A stretch of 53,182 nt of DNA from Castellaniella sp041675725 (lineage in GTDB: Bacteria > Pseudomonadota > Gammaproteobacteria > Burkholderiales > Burkholderiaceae_B). Shown here piece after piece: positions 41,421 through 50,257 of the stretch; position 1 is the stretch's first letter; every line of letters begins with the position of its first letter. A program made the translations under genes and the position numbers. The stretch covers positions 1 through 53,182 of the forward strand of contig NZ_JBAYTI010000013.1 of assembly GCF_041675725.1 (NCBI RefSeq), in the 5' to 3' direction. Below the pieces are notes generated by a model. It had not been told where the DNA came from. It made no database searches and was given only the letters and a program-made list of their open reading frames with translations.

Positions 41421-42650
41421 ATGAAATCAGTCCTCGTCTCTCCTTCCACCTTGCGCCCAGACACAACCGCCGGCCAGGCCAAGATGGTCTACCCGGTTCT
41501 GGGGGCCATCAGTCTGACGCATCTGCTCAACGACATGATGCAGTCGGTGCTCCTGGCCATGTATCCGATCCTGCAGGGCAATTTCGACCTCAGCTTTGCG
41601 CAGGTGGGGATCATCACCCTGGCGTTCCAGTTTTCGGCTTCCTTGCTGCAGCCGCTCGTAGGCCGTTTCACCGATCGGCACCCCCTGCCCTATTCACTGC
41701 CCATTGGCATGGGCTTTACCTTTTGCGGCCTGGTACTGCTGTCCATGGCCTGGAACTTTCCCATGGTCGTCCTGGCCGCCACGCTGGTCGGGGCCGGCTC
41801 TTCCGTTTTTCACCCCGAGTCGTCGCGGGTGGCCCGCATGGCCTCGGCCGGCCAACATGGGCTTGCACAATCCATCTTTCAAGTCGGTGGCAATATCGGC
41901 TCATCCATTGGGCCACTGCTCGCCGCGTTGCTGATCGTGCCCCATGGCCAGCGCAGCGTCATATGGGTGTCTGCCGCAGCCCTGATCGGCATGCTCATTC
42001 TGTACGGGGTCAGCCGTTGGTATGCGGCCAACCTGACCAGCACCCGCGGACGGCAGTCGCTGCACAAGGTAGACAACGGCCTGAATCGCGGGCAGGTGTT
42101 TGGCGCACTGTCGATTTTGCTGTTGCTGATCTTCAGCAAGTTTTTTTATCTGGCCAGCCTGAACAGCTATTTCACCTTTTTTCTCATTGATCGCTTCCAT
42201 GTCGACGTGCAGCAGGCGCAGTATTCCCTGTTCGTATTCCTGGCCGGTGTCGCCACAGGCACGCTCGTGGGCGGGCCCATCGGCGATCGCATCGGCCGCA
42301 AACGCGTCATCTGGGGCTCCATCCTGGGTACGGCGCCCTTTTCGCTGGCTCTGCCCTACGTCAACCTGGAATGGACGCTGATTCTGGTATTCTGTGCCGG
42401 CGCCATGATTGCCTCGGCATTCCCGGCCATCATCGTGTATGCGCAAGAACTCATGCCAGGCAAGACCGGGACGGTTTCGGGCCTGTTCTTTGGCCTGGCA
42501 TTCGGCATGGGCGGGATCGGCGCGGCCGGGCTGGGCCGGCTGGCTGACGCCACCAGCATCGCATTCGTCTATCACTTATGCGCCTGGTTGCCCGTGCTGG
42601 GCCTGGTGGCGTTCTTCCTGCCCGATATGCGGCAACGTCCAGCTGCCTGA
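41421..42650 (+). CDS. MFS transporter, fosmidomycin-resistance (Fsr) family
   Basis: A 409-residue major facilitator with 12 predicted helices. Family-typical pieces are ISLTHLLNDMMQSVLLAMYPIL, AGSSVFHPESSRVARMAS, the RIGRKRVIW loop between helices 8 and 9 and AIIVYAQELMPGKTGTVSGLFFGLAFGMGGIGAA. It resembles E. coli Fsr, a drug exporter, but its substrate is unknown. It follows the nor terminator, so it is a separate transcription unit. It overlaps the next transporter by one base (TGATG), so the two exporters are probably co-expressed. Confidence 0.88.
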   Translation: MKSVLVSPSTLRPDTTAGQAKMVYPVLGAISLTHLLNDMMQSVLLAMYPILQGNFDLSFAQVGIITLAFQFSASLLQPLVGRFTDRHPLPYSLPIGMGFTFCGLVLLSMAWNFPMVVLAATLVGAGSSVFHPESSRVARMASAGQHGLAQSIFQVGGNIGSSIGPLLAALLIVPHGQRSVIWVSAAALIGMLILYGVSRWYAANLTSTRGRQSLHKVDNGLNRGQVFGALSILLLLIFSKFFYLASLNSYFTFFLIDRFHVDVQQAQYSLFVFLAGVATGTLVGGPIGDRIGRKRVIWGSILGTAPFSLALPYVNLEWTLILVFCAGAMIASAFPAIIVYAQELMPGKTGTVSGLFFGLAFGMGGIGAAGLGRLADATSIAFVYHLCAWLPVLGLVAFFLPDMRQRPAA

Positions 42651-43891
42651 TGAACCGGCCCGTGTCCAGGCCCGCAGCATCGATCATGCCCCGAAACGGG
42701 CCCTGGACCCTTTGGTTTGCCGCAATCGGCTTACTGCTGCTGGCAGCCAACCTGCGTTCGCTGTTCGCCAGCTTGTCCGTTCTGCTGCCGGAAATCATCC
42801 AGGGCTTGGGGCTCAGCGGGGCCCAAGCGGGCTATCTCACCACGTTGCCCGTCCTGTGCATGGGGCTGTTTGCGCCATTTGCGCCGCGCTGCGCCGCACG
42901 CATCGGGATGGAGCGTAGTTTATGGCTGGTCCTGCTCATGATTTTCGTGGGCACGCTGCTGCGCGCCCAGCTGGGCATAGAGGGCCTGTTTGCCGGTACG
43001 GCGCTGGCTGGCGCCGGCATCGCGCTGGGCAACGTCTTGCTGCCCAGCCTGGTCAAGCGGGATTTCTCGGCACACGCCGCCCTGATGACCGGGCTCTATA
43101 CGATGAGCCTGTGCGGCGGGGCCGCGCTGGCGTCCGCCGCGACGCTGCCGCTGATCGACTATTTTGGCCAGGGCTGGCGCTTCGGGTTGTCGCTATGGGC
43201 CATCCCCGCAGCCATTGCGCTGCTGGCATGGATCCCCCTGGCGCTGCGCTCCGCTCATGGCAAATCCGCAGGATCCCATCGGCTGCTACCCGTCAGGGGC
43301 TTGAAACGTGATCCACTGGCCTGGGCGGTGACCGTGTTCATGGGCCTGCAATCGGCTCTTGCATACTGCGTACTGGGCTGGATGGCACCCATATTGCGGG
43401 CGCGTGGGCTGGACGGTACCGAAGCGGGCCTGATCACCTCGGTCTCCATTTTGGTCCAGGTGGTCGCCTGTCTGCTGGCACCCGCCCTGGCGGCCCGCAG
43501 CCGTGACCAGCGCCTGTTGGCAGTGGCCTTGACGGCACTCGCTACCCTGCCGCTCATCGGCATGGTATCCGGACCCATCGAGCTTGCATGGTTTCTGGCC
43601 ATTTTGCAGGGGCTGGGCCAGGGGGGCCTGTTCGCCCTTGCGCTCATGCTGATCGTGATGCGCTCGAGCGACTCGCACGTCGCTGCGTACCTGTCGAGCA
43701 TGTCTCAGACGGTTGGCTACGTACTGGCAAGCAGCGGCCCGTTGTTCATCGGTTTCCTGCATGATTTCACGGGCAATTTCGACTCGGTGTGGATCCTGCT
43801 GACGGCCCTGGGCCTGCTGGCGACGGCAGCCGGCTGGCTTGCCGGCAGCAACCGGCTGGTCAAGGCCGAAACCCTGCACCCCGGTCGCTGA
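42650..43891 (+). CDS. MFS transporter, CynX/NimT family
   Basis: A 413-residue, 12-helix transporter of the CynX/NimT (YeaN) group. Typical segments are LLAANLRSLFASLSVLLPEII near the N-terminus, the LGNVLLPSLVKRDF motif in the middle of the first half and the LSSMSQTVGYVLASSGPLFIGFLHD block in the second half. Members include the cyanate transporter CynX and 2-nitroimidazole exporter NimT; no cyn genes are nearby. The start at 42650 shares a base with the stop of the preceding gene. Confidence 0.88.
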   Translation: MNRPVSRPAASIMPRNGPWTLWFAAIGLLLLAANLRSLFASLSVLLPEIIQGLGLSGAQAGYLTTLPVLCMGLFAPFAPRCAARIGMERSLWLVLLMIFVGTLLRAQLGIEGLFAGTALAGAGIALGNVLLPSLVKRDFSAHAALMTGLYTMSLCGGAALASAATLPLIDYFGQGWRFGLSLWAIPAAIALLAWIPLALRSAHGKSAGSHRLLPVRGLKRDPLAWAVTVFMGLQSALAYCVLGWMAPILRARGLDGTEAGLITSVSILVQVVACLLAPALAARSRDQRLLAVALTALATLPLIGMVSGPIELAWFLAILQGLGQGGLFALALMLIVMRSSDSHVAAYLSSMSQTVGYVLASSGPLFIGFLHDFTGNFDSVWILLTALGLLATAAGWLAGSNRLVKAETLHPGR

Positions 43892-43935
43892 ACCCCCAGG
43901 ATGCGCACAAGCCGGCTGCCCTGCGGACCTTTCTT

Positions 43936-44021
43936 CTTAAGGCCGTGTGGCGCGGCCGTTCTTAAAGCCGTGCGTTGAATGCCGTGCGCAAGAATTAAAG
44001 CCGCGCGATTAAAGTCGCGCG
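43936..44021 (-). repeat. Degenerate 14-bp repeats at the fabB 3' end
   Basis: Four related units on the plus strand: CTTAAGGCCGTGTG (43936-43949), CTTAAAGCCGTGCG (43961-43974), ATTAAAGCCGCGCG (43994-44007) and ATTAAAGTCGCGCG (44008-44021). The last two are tandem. The fabB stop codon (TAA on the minus strand, 44009-44011) lies in the gene-proximal unit and is repeated in each copy. Confidence 0.8.
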
Positions 44022-45226
44022 CGCGAAAATACAAGGGTGGCGTTGGTGCCGCCAAAGCCGAAGCTATTGGACAGGGCCGTTTGTACCTGGGCACGGGGCT
44101 GTGCCTCGCGCAGGATATTCATGCCTTCGGCCGCTGGATCCAGGTTTTCGATGTTGGCCGATGCCGCCAGAAAACCATGCTTCATCATCAACAGGGTATA
44201 GACGGCCTCGTTGACCCCAGCCGCACCCAGGGCGTGCCCCGACAGGGATTTGGTGGATGCGATCAATGGTTGCGCCGCCCCGAACACCGCACGGATGGCT
44301 TCGAGTTCTTTGATGTCGCCGACCGGCGTGCTCGTGCCATGGGTATTGATGTAATCCACCGGCATGTCGACCCCCTGAAGGGCCAACTGCATGCAGCGTT
44401 CGGCGCCTTCGCCCGATGGCGCCACCATGTCGTAGCCGTCTGAGTTGGCCCCGTAACCCACAATTTCGGCCAGGATCTGGGCCCCCCGGGCACGGGCGTG
44501 CTCATAGTCTTCGACCACGACAATGCCGCCCCCGCCGGAAATCACGAAACCGTCGCGATCCGCATCGTATGTACGCGACGCGGTTTCGGGCGCATCGTTG
44601 TAGCGGGTCGACAAGGCGCCCATGGCATCGAACATGAAGGAGAGCGACCAGTGCTCTTCTTCGGCCCCGCCAGCGAAGACGATGTCTTGCTTGCCGAGCT
44701 GGATCTGCTCGTAGGCATTGCCGATGCAGTGGGCGCTGGTGGAGCACGCCGAACTGATTGAATAATTGACGCCCTTGATCTGGGCCCCGGTGGCCAGGCA
44801 TGCCGAGACCCCGCTGGCCATGGCCTTGGTTACCATGTAGGGGCCGACACGCCGGACACCCTTTTCCTGCAGCACCTGGATGCCTTCGTAGATGGACGAA
44901 TGCGACGCCCCGCCCGCGCCCACGATCAGCCCGGTTCGCGGATGGGATACCTGCTCGGGCGCCAGGCCGGCGTCTTGGATGGCTTCTTGCATGGCCAGCC
45001 AGGCATAGGCATGGCCCGCCGCCATGAAGCGGCCCAGCTTGCGGTCGATGAGCGACAGCGCATCGAGCTGTATGGTACCCGCGACCTGAGACCTGAGACC
45101 ATGCTCGGCGTATTCGGGTTGAAGACGGATACCCGAGCGCCCCGCGCGCAGACTTTCGAGGACTTCGGACTGGTTGTTACCCAGGCTGGACACGATGCCC
45201 ATGCCAGTGACGACCACTCGACGCAT
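44009..45226 (-). CDS. fabB: Beta-ketoacyl-ACP synthase I
   Basis: A condensing enzyme needed to elongate unsaturated acyl chains. The 405-residue protein has the nucleophile in SISSACSTSAHCIGNA (Cys161, E. coli Cys163) and the two histidines in NTHGTSTPVGD and SLSGHALGAAG. The start MRRVVVTGMGIVSSLGNN is standard. It follows fabA after 11 bases on the same strand, the classical pair of the anaerobic unsaturated fatty acid pathway. The 3' end lies in degenerate 14-bp repeats. Confidence 0.95.
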   Translation of the reverse strand: MRRVVVTGMGIVSSLGNNQSEVLESLRAGRSGIRLQPEYAEHGLRSQVAGTIQLDALSLIDRKLGRFMAAGHAYAWLAMQEAIQDAGLAPEQVSHPRTGLIVGAGGASHSSIYEGIQVLQEKGVRRVGPYMVTKAMASGVSACLATGAQIKGVNYSISSACSTSAHCIGNAYEQIQLGKQDIVFAGGAEEEHWSLSFMFDAMGALSTRYNDAPETASRTYDADRDGFVISGGGGIVVVEDYEHARARGAQILAEIVGYGANSDGYDMVAPSGEGAERCMQLALQGVDMPVDYINTHGTSTPVGDIKELEAIRAVFGAAQPLIASTKSLSGHALGAAGVNEAVYTLLMMKHGFLAASANIENLDPAAEGMNILREAQPRAQVQTALSNSFGFGGTNATLVFSRARL

Positions 45227-45237
45227 GATCGGAGCTC

Positions 45238-45750
45238 CTAGAAATTGTCGGTACGGGTAAAGAGGCCCACGCGCAGATCATGCGCCACGTAGATTTCGTG
45301 GCCGTCGACCTCCATGTGGGCGTCTGCGATGCCCATGACCAATTTACGCATCATGACACGTTTCATGTCGATGTGATAACGTATTTTTTGTGCAGTTGGC
45401 AAGACTTGCCCCGTAAATTTGACATCGCCCACACCCAGGGCGCGCCCACGGCCCTGGCCGCCGCAACACCCCAGAAAGAAGCCGACCAGCTGCCACATGG
45501 CATCCAGCCCCAAGCAGCCGGGCATGACCGGATCACCCTGGAAATGGCAGTCGAAAAACCAGAGATCCGGCCGTATATCGAGTTCGGCGATGATTTCACC
45601 CTTGCCATGCGGCCCACCCCGGTCATCGATATGCACGATACGGTCGAACATCAGCATGGGGGGCAGAGGCAACTGGGCATTGCCCGGACCAAAGAGCTCA
45701 CCGCGGCCGCAAGACAATAGCTCTTCGTAGCTGTAACTGTTTTTCTGCAT
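45238..45750 (-). CDS. fabA: 3-hydroxydecanoyl-ACP dehydratase/isomerase
   Basis: Dehydrates 3-hydroxydecanoyl-ACP and isomerises the product, the branch point to unsaturated fatty acids. The 170-residue protein carries the active-site pair His69 (WFFDCHFQGDPVMPGC) and Asp83 (LGLDAMWQLVG), then ALGVGDVKFTGQVLPTA. Start 45750 gives almost the E. coli length; a longer frame to 45783 is not needed. It is the first gene of fabA-fabB. Upstream there is a TATACT -10 element and a 7-bp inverted repeat that would lie near the transcription start. Confidence 0.96.
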   Translation of the reverse strand: MQKNSYSYEELLSCGRGELFGPGNAQLPLPPMLMFDRIVHIDDRGGPHGKGEIIAELDIRPDLWFFDCHFQGDPVMPGCLGLDAMWQLVGFFLGCCGGQGRGRALGVGDVKFTGQVLPTAQKIRYHIDMKRVMMRKLVMGIADAHMEVDGHEIYVAHDLRVGLFTRTDNF

Positions 45751-45800
45751 GATGTCGTTGGTTGTCGTGACGTGGGAATGCACCCATGGGCAGGAAATGA

Positions 45801-45829
45801 TGGCATGCGACCCCAGTGATCACATGCCA
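45801..45829 (-). promoter_or_regulatory. Inverted repeat downstream of the fabA -10 box
   Basis: TGGCATG (45801-45807) and CATGCCA (45823-45829) are perfect 7-bp arms, 15 bases apart, inside the fabA leader and just past the expected transcription start. They could be an operator or an RNA stem-loop. The arms do not resemble the known FabR site of enterobacteria. Confidence 0.4.
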
Positions 45830-45837
45830 AGCCATTA

Positions 45838-45866
45838 AGTATACCCTGTGGCACCCGCGTTGAATG
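45838..45866 (-). promoter_or_regulatory. Candidate promoter of fabA-fabB
   Basis: On the minus strand TATACT (45843-45838) is a strong -10 match; CATTCA (45866-45861) at 17 bp is a poor -35. The predicted start would be near 45831, leaving a leader of about 80 bases that contains the inverted repeat. Confidence 0.4.
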
Positions 45867-45972
45867 CGCGAAGTCGCCTGCAAACTGGCCGTAGACATGC
45901 AAAAATCAGGGCTGTACAGGCGCGAGCGCAGCCCTCGTCCGTTTTCTGGTTTCCTTTTTCGAACAAACCATC

Positions 45973-46743
45973 ATGTGTATTGCCTACCTGTCCCTGGGCC
46001 ACCCACATTGGCCGGTTCTCGTGGCCGCCAATCGGGATGAATTCCACCATCGGCCCACCGCCCCCCTGGGGCCTTGGCCAGAACATCCCGGGATTCTGGC
46101 TGGCCGCGACCTGCAGGCGGGCGGCACCTGGATGGGCTGTACCCGCGACGGGCGCTTCGCGCTGCTGACGAATTACCGCGAACCCGCTGCTGCCGTACCG
46201 GCGCACGCACCGTCCAGGGGGGCGCTGGTGCGCGACTACCTGCTGGCCGACGCCGACCCGAAATCCTGGATGTCCGAACTGGCGAGCAAGGCCCAGGCCC
46301 TGGCTGGCTACAATCTGATCGTGGGCTCGCGCCGCGAGTGGTGGTACTACAGCAACCGCGATCCACAACCGGGGCCGCACCCGCTGGCACCAGGCCGTTA
46401 TGTCGTATCCAACCACCTGCTCGACACCCCCTGGCCCAAGGCCCGGCGCTTGCGCGCCGCACTCGATGCCCTGCCGGCCGCGCACTGGGTACGGCAGCCA
46501 GAAGACGTTCTCGCGCGCCTGCGCGACACGACGCCCGCCACCGACGGCGAACTGCCGCAGACGGGTCTGGCGCCTGCATTCGAGCGGCTGCTTAGCAGCC
46601 CGTTCATCATCAGCCCCGACTATGGCACGCGAAGCTCCAGCATCCTGGCCATGGGCATAGACGGCTCGCTGCTCTTCTGCGAGCAGAGTCACGACGCCGC
46701 GGGTCGCCCCACAGAACGACACGACTGGCGCATCAACCGTTAA
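45973..46743 (+). CDS. NRDE-family (TANGO2-like) protein
   Basis: A 256-residue protein of the NRDE family. It begins MCIAYLSLG and has the defining ANRDEFHHRPT near residue 19, then GRDLQAGGTWMGCTRDGRFALLTNYREP and RSSSILAMGIDGSLLFCEQS towards the end. The N-terminal cysteine after Met is conserved in this Ntn-hydrolase-like family. TANGO2 has been linked to haem or lipid handling in eukaryotes; the bacterial role is unsettled. It is divergent from fabA and precedes a YqeY gene by 25 bases. Confidence 0.9.
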   Translation: MCIAYLSLGHPHWPVLVAANRDEFHHRPTAPLGPWPEHPGILAGRDLQAGGTWMGCTRDGRFALLTNYREPAAAVPAHAPSRGALVRDYLLADADPKSWMSELASKAQALAGYNLIVGSRREWWYYSNRDPQPGPHPLAPGRYVVSNHLLDTPWPKARRLRAALDALPAAHWVRQPEDVLARLRDTTPATDGELPQTGLAPAFERLLSSPFIISPDYGTRSSSILAMGIDGSLLFCEQSHDAAGRPTERHDWRINR

Positions 46744-46768
46744 AATAGGTATTTGCCCGTATCGGATC

Positions 46769-47236
46769 ATGACCATGAGTGCAGTACTTGCCGCCCAAAT
46801 CGCCGATGCCGTCAAACAGGCCATGCGAGCCCATGACAGCACCCGCCTGCAAACCCTGCGGCTGCTTCAGGCAGCCATCAAGCAGAAAGCCATCGACGAG
46901 CGCATCACGCCCGATGACGCCGCCATTCTGGCGATCATCGAGAAACAGGCCAAGCAGCGCCGCGAATCCATTGCCGCCTACAATGCGGCCAACCGTCCTG
47001 ACAGCGCCGCCCAAGAACAAGCCGAACTCGACATCCTGCACGAATTCCTGCCTCAACAGGCCGACCCGGAAGAAATTGCCGCCGCAGTGGCGGCTGCAAT
47101 CGCCCAGGCGAAAGACCAGGGCCTGCACGGCGGCGCGGCCATGGGCGCCATCATGGGACAACTGAAAAAAGCCCTGGCCGGACGGGCCGACATGGCTCAG
47201 GTCTCCGGCCTGGTACGCCAGCAGTTGGCGGGCTAA
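46769..47236 (+). CDS. yqeY: GatB/YqeY domain protein
   Basis: A 155-residue, mostly helical protein of the stand-alone YqeY family, related to the tail domain of GatB that recognises tRNA. Typical segments are AMRAHDSTRLQTLRLLQAAIKQKAID, RRESIAAYNAANRPDSAAQEQAELDIL and GAIMGQLKKALAGRADMAQVSGLVRQQL. Its own function is not established. A second in-frame ATG lies two codons later (46775). It is followed after 11 bases by the ktrA-type gene. Confidence 0.9.
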   Translation: MTMSAVLAAQIADAVKQAMRAHDSTRLQTLRLLQAAIKQKAIDERITPDDAAILAIIEKQAKQRRESIAAYNAANRPDSAAQEQAELDILHEFLPQQADPEEIAAAVAAAIAQAKDQGLHGGAAMGAIMGQLKKALAGRADMAQVSGLVRQQLAG

Positions 47237-47247
47237 GGAGTGCATTC

Positions 47248-47904
47248 GTGGGGCAATTCGCCGTCATCGGATTAGGGCGCTTCGGGGGGGCGGCAGCCCT
47301 CGAGCTCATGCGGCTGGGCCACTCGGTCCTGGGTGTGGACAGCGACAACGACATCGTCACCCAGTTTGCCGATCGCCTGACCCAGGCCATGATCGTGAAC
47401 GCGACCGACAGCGATTCGTTGGCCGACCTCTCGCTGCCCGACTATGACATGGTCTTGGTGGCCATCGGCGAAGACGTCCAATCCAGTCTGGTGTGCACCG
47501 TTCACCTCAAGGCGCTGGGTGTCAAGACCGTATGGGTCAAGGCATCGTCGCGGGCCCACCACCTGATCCTCAATAAACTGGGCGCCAACCGGATCATCCA
47601 CCCCGAAGAAGAAATGGGCATACGCATCGCCCAGGTGCTCAGCTATCCCATGGTGAACGACTACATTGCCCTGGGCAATGGCGACTTCGTGGTCGAGATC
47701 GAGGCCAGCGACAAGCTCGACGGCCGTACCCTCGGCGACGCCCTGATGACCGAACCGCCCGGCAACATCCATGCACTCGCCGTGAAGCGCCGTGGGGAGA
47801 CCACGATCCACCCGACCGACCAGTTCGTCGTGCGCGCCAAAGACACCTTGATACTCTTTGGCCCTCTACAATACCTGAAAATGGCAGCCCCCAAGTTGCG
47901 CTGA
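47248..47904 (+). CDS. Potassium uptake regulatory subunit (KtrA/TrkA type)
   Basis: A cytoplasmic RCK-domain protein of 218 residues that gates a KtrB/TrkH-type potassium channel subunit. The single Rossmann domain (VIGLGRFGGAAALELMRLGHSVLGVDSD) binds nucleotide; a TrkA-C domain follows from about residue 135. One RCK unit rather than two makes it KtrA-like. Translation begins at GTG 47248 with AAGGAG seven bases upstream. The membrane partner gene follows 31 bases later. Confidence 0.92.
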   Translation: MGQFAVIGLGRFGGAAALELMRLGHSVLGVDSDNDIVTQFADRLTQAMIVNATDSDSLADLSLPDYDMVLVAIGEDVQSSLVCTVHLKALGVKTVWVKASSRAHHLILNKLGANRIIHPEEEMGIRIAQVLSYPMVNDYIALGNGDFVVEIEASDKLDGRTLGDALMTEPPGNIHALAVKRRGETTIHPTDQFVVRAKDTLILFGPLQYLKMAAPKLR

Positions 47905-47935
47905 GTCCGCCGGCACCGCGAGCCCGCTCCGTTGC

Positions 47936-49333
47936 ATGGGGCAGGCGCACACGGCGCGGATATGCTCCATGGCCCGATTCCCTATCCAACCCCTGAACAT
48001 CTACCGGCGTGCACGTCACACCGGGCAATTGCAGGCGAGCCCACCCGCCATCCTGGCGGGCAGCTTTGTGGTCCTGATACTGCTGGGCACGCTCCTGCTC
48101 AGCCTGCCTATTTCGCAACGCCGGCCGTTCGGGCTTTTCGAGGCTTTTTTCACGGCAACCTCATCGGTCACCGTCACGGGCCTGACGATCATCGACCCGA
48201 TCCATGACCTGACCTTCTTCGGCCAGGCCGTCATGTTGGCCATGGTACAGATCGGTGGCATCGGTTTCGTCACTTTCGCCATCATCGCCGCCGTCACCCT
48301 GGGCAAGCGGGTCAGCCTCAAGTATCGGGCGCTGGCGCTCGAGGCCTTCAATCAGACCAGCATGCAGCGGGTCAAGAGCACCGCCTTCATCGTGCTCAAG
48401 TTCTCACTGGCCATCGAGCTCACGGCCATACTCGTGCTGACGCTCTGGTGGTGGCGCCACGACCGCTTCGAGCACGCATTCCTGATGGCGGGGTTCCATG
48501 CGGTATCCGCATTCAACAATGCGGGCCTCACGCTCTTTCCCAACAGTCTGGCCAGCTTCTCGGGCGATCCGGTCACCACGTTCGTGCTTACATTCTGCGT
48601 GATACTGGGCGGCCTGGGGTTCAGCGTGTTGGCCGACATCCACCAGAAGCGCGCCTGGTCCACGCTCTCGTATTACACGCGGCTGATGATTTTGGGTACC
48701 CTGATCCTCAACCTGCTCGGGTGGATACTGTTCTGGCTGATCGAGGCCAATAATCCCTTCACACTGGGCCCGCTCCCCGTGGCAAGCCAGGGCCTGGCGG
48801 CCTGGACCCAGGTCGTGTCCGCCCGCACGGCCGGCTTTGCCAGCGTCGACATCGACCAGTTGCGCGACAGCAGCCGCTTCCTTCTGGTGGGTCTGATGTT
48901 CATTGGCGGCGGGTCTCTGTCCACGGCCAGTGGGATCAAGCTGGGCACTTTCATCATTCTCATGGCAGTGGTGCGCTCATATATACGCCAGCGCAAAGAA
49001 GTGGTGCTCATGAACCGCACGGTTGCCCCGGAATCCATCCACAAGGCGTTGGCGTTACTGATGGTGTCCGCATTGCTGGTTTGCGTCGGTATCTTTGTCA
49101 TCAGCCTGCTCGAGCACATGCCGTTCATCAGTATCGTGATGGAGGTCATGGCGGCGTTCAGCACCACGGGCCTGAGCCCCGAGCTGACGCCGGCCCTGAG
49201 CCGACCCAGCCAGATCCTGCTCATGGTGCTCATGTTCGTCGGGCGTCTGGGCCCATTGACGCTGGTCTACAACCTGGGGACCCAGGGGCACAGCCGGGTG
49301 CGTCACCCCGAGATCCCGATCCAGGTGGGCTGA
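47936..49333 (+). CDS. Potassium uptake membrane subunit (KtrB/TrkH type)
   Basis: A 465-residue membrane protein with the four pore-loop repeats of the Trk/Ktr/HKT superfamily: SSVTVTGL (76-83), AFNNAGL, ARTAGF and STTGLSPEL, each giving the selectivity-filter glycine. Fourfold helix-pore-helix topology is apparent. It is paired with the RCK gene upstream, forming a KtrAB-like uptake system, probably driven by sodium or protons. The start is uncertain: 47936 is used here, but 47969 (MARFPIQPL) is equally plausible and neither has a good ribosome-binding site. Confidence 0.92.
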   Translation: MGQAHTARICSMARFPIQPLNIYRRARHTGQLQASPPAILAGSFVVLILLGTLLLSLPISQRRPFGLFEAFFTATSSVTVTGLTIIDPIHDLTFFGQAVMLAMVQIGGIGFVTFAIIAAVTLGKRVSLKYRALALEAFNQTSMQRVKSTAFIVLKFSLAIELTAILVLTLWWWRHDRFEHAFLMAGFHAVSAFNNAGLTLFPNSLASFSGDPVTTFVLTFCVILGGLGFSVLADIHQKRAWSTLSYYTRLMILGTLILNLLGWILFWLIEANNPFTLGPLPVASQGLAAWTQVVSARTAGFASVDIDQLRDSSRFLLVGLMFIGGGSLSTASGIKLGTFIILMAVVRSYIRQRKEVVLMNRTVAPESIHKALALLMVSALLVCVGIFVISLLEHMPFISIVMEVMAAFSTTGLSPELTPALSRPSQILLMVLMFVGRLGPLTLVYNLGTQGHSRVRHPEIPIQVG

Positions 49334-49404
49334 TCGGCCAGGATGCAGCCGATGGACTACTATTGCGATATTCAAGACCCCCAACTTCATAAAGGATCCC
49401 GTCC

Positions 49405-50220
49405 ATGGCAATTTCCATCCTACGCAAGGCGGCCGCACTGGCCGTACTGGGCCTGGCCAGCGTGGCGACGGCAAGTACCGCGGCCACGCTGAAAATCGGC
49501 ACCGAAGGCGGCTATCCGCCGTGGAGCATGGTCGATGCCAGCGGCCAGGTTACCGGCTTCGACGCCGACATGGGGCATGCCCTGTGCGCCAAACTCGACA
49601 TGAAATGCCGTTTCGTGGTGCAGGCTTTCGACAGCTTGATCCCGGCCTTGCAGGCCGAGCGCTTTGATCTGGTGATCTCGGGGATGTCGGTCACGGCCGA
49701 ACGCGCCAAGGTCATCAATTTCAGCATCCCCTACGCGTCCGAAGACTCGGCATTCGTGCTGCCCCTGGGCAGCCCCTTGATCCAGGCCGACACGCAGCAG
49801 GCGCTGTTCGATGGCTTGGCAGGGCAATCGGTCGGCGTGCAAAGCGGCACGACACAAGGGGCTTACCTGCAAAAATACGCGCCCGCACTCAAGCTCAAGA
49901 CCTATGAAACCCAGGACCAAATGCAGATGGATCTCATGGCCGGGCGCCTGGATGCCACTTTTTCCGAGGTGACCCCACAGAGCCAGTTTCTCGACACGTC
50001 CGGCAAAGACAAGTTCGCCATGGGCGACTACATCGTCAAGAGCAGCGCCGACCCCGAGGTCCTGGGCCTGGGGATCGGGGCCGGCATCAACCAGAAAAAC
50101 ACCGAGCTCAAGGCCCGAGTGGACAAGGCCCTGTGCGAACTGATGAACGAAGGCATGATCAAGGCCTCCAGCACCCGGTGGTTCGGGGTCGATTTGTCCA
50201 ACTACGAAGCCTGCAAGTAA
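49405..50220 (+). CDS. Polar amino-acid ABC transporter binding protein (HisJ/ArgT-like)
   Basis: A 271-residue periplasmic binding protein with a signal peptide (about residues 1-26) and the solute-binding family 3 start LKIGTEGGYPPWSMVDASGQVTGFDADMGHALCAKL. FDSLIPALQAERFDLVISGMSVTAERAKVINFSIPY is the ligand-site signature. Cysteine placement (ALCAKLDMKC) follows the lysine/arginine/ornithine/histidine group, so cationic amino acids are likely ligands. AAAGGA precedes the start by nine bases. Two permease genes follow; an ATPase gene does not. Confidence 0.92.
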   Translation: MAISILRKAAALAVLGLASVATASTAATLKIGTEGGYPPWSMVDASGQVTGFDADMGHALCAKLDMKCRFVVQAFDSLIPALQAERFDLVISGMSVTAERAKVINFSIPYASEDSAFVLPLGSPLIQADTQQALFDGLAGQSVGVQSGTTQGAYLQKYAPALKLKTYETQDQMQMDLMAGRLDATFSEVTPQSQFLDTSGKDKFAMGDYIVKSSADPEVLGLGIGAGINQKNTELKARVDKALCELMNEGMIKASSTRWFGVDLSNYEACK

Positions 50221-50225
50221 CGCCC

Positions 50226-50252
50226 CATACCTCGCCGTTCAGGCGGGGTATG
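50226..50252 (+). promoter_or_regulatory. Intercistronic hairpin between binding-protein and permease genes
   Basis: CATACCTCGCC (50226-50236) pairs with GGCGGGGTATG (50242-50252), 11 bp with one G-U pair and a five-base loop. It fills the gap between the binding-protein stop and the permease start, the same design as at livJ-livH, and has no U-tract. Confidence 0.65.
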
Positions 50253-50257
50253 CCTTC

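Noticed and set aside
43936..44021. A possible CRISPR-like array after fabB
   Set aside because: Units are only 14 bp, degenerate, with irregular spacing, and no cas genes are near.
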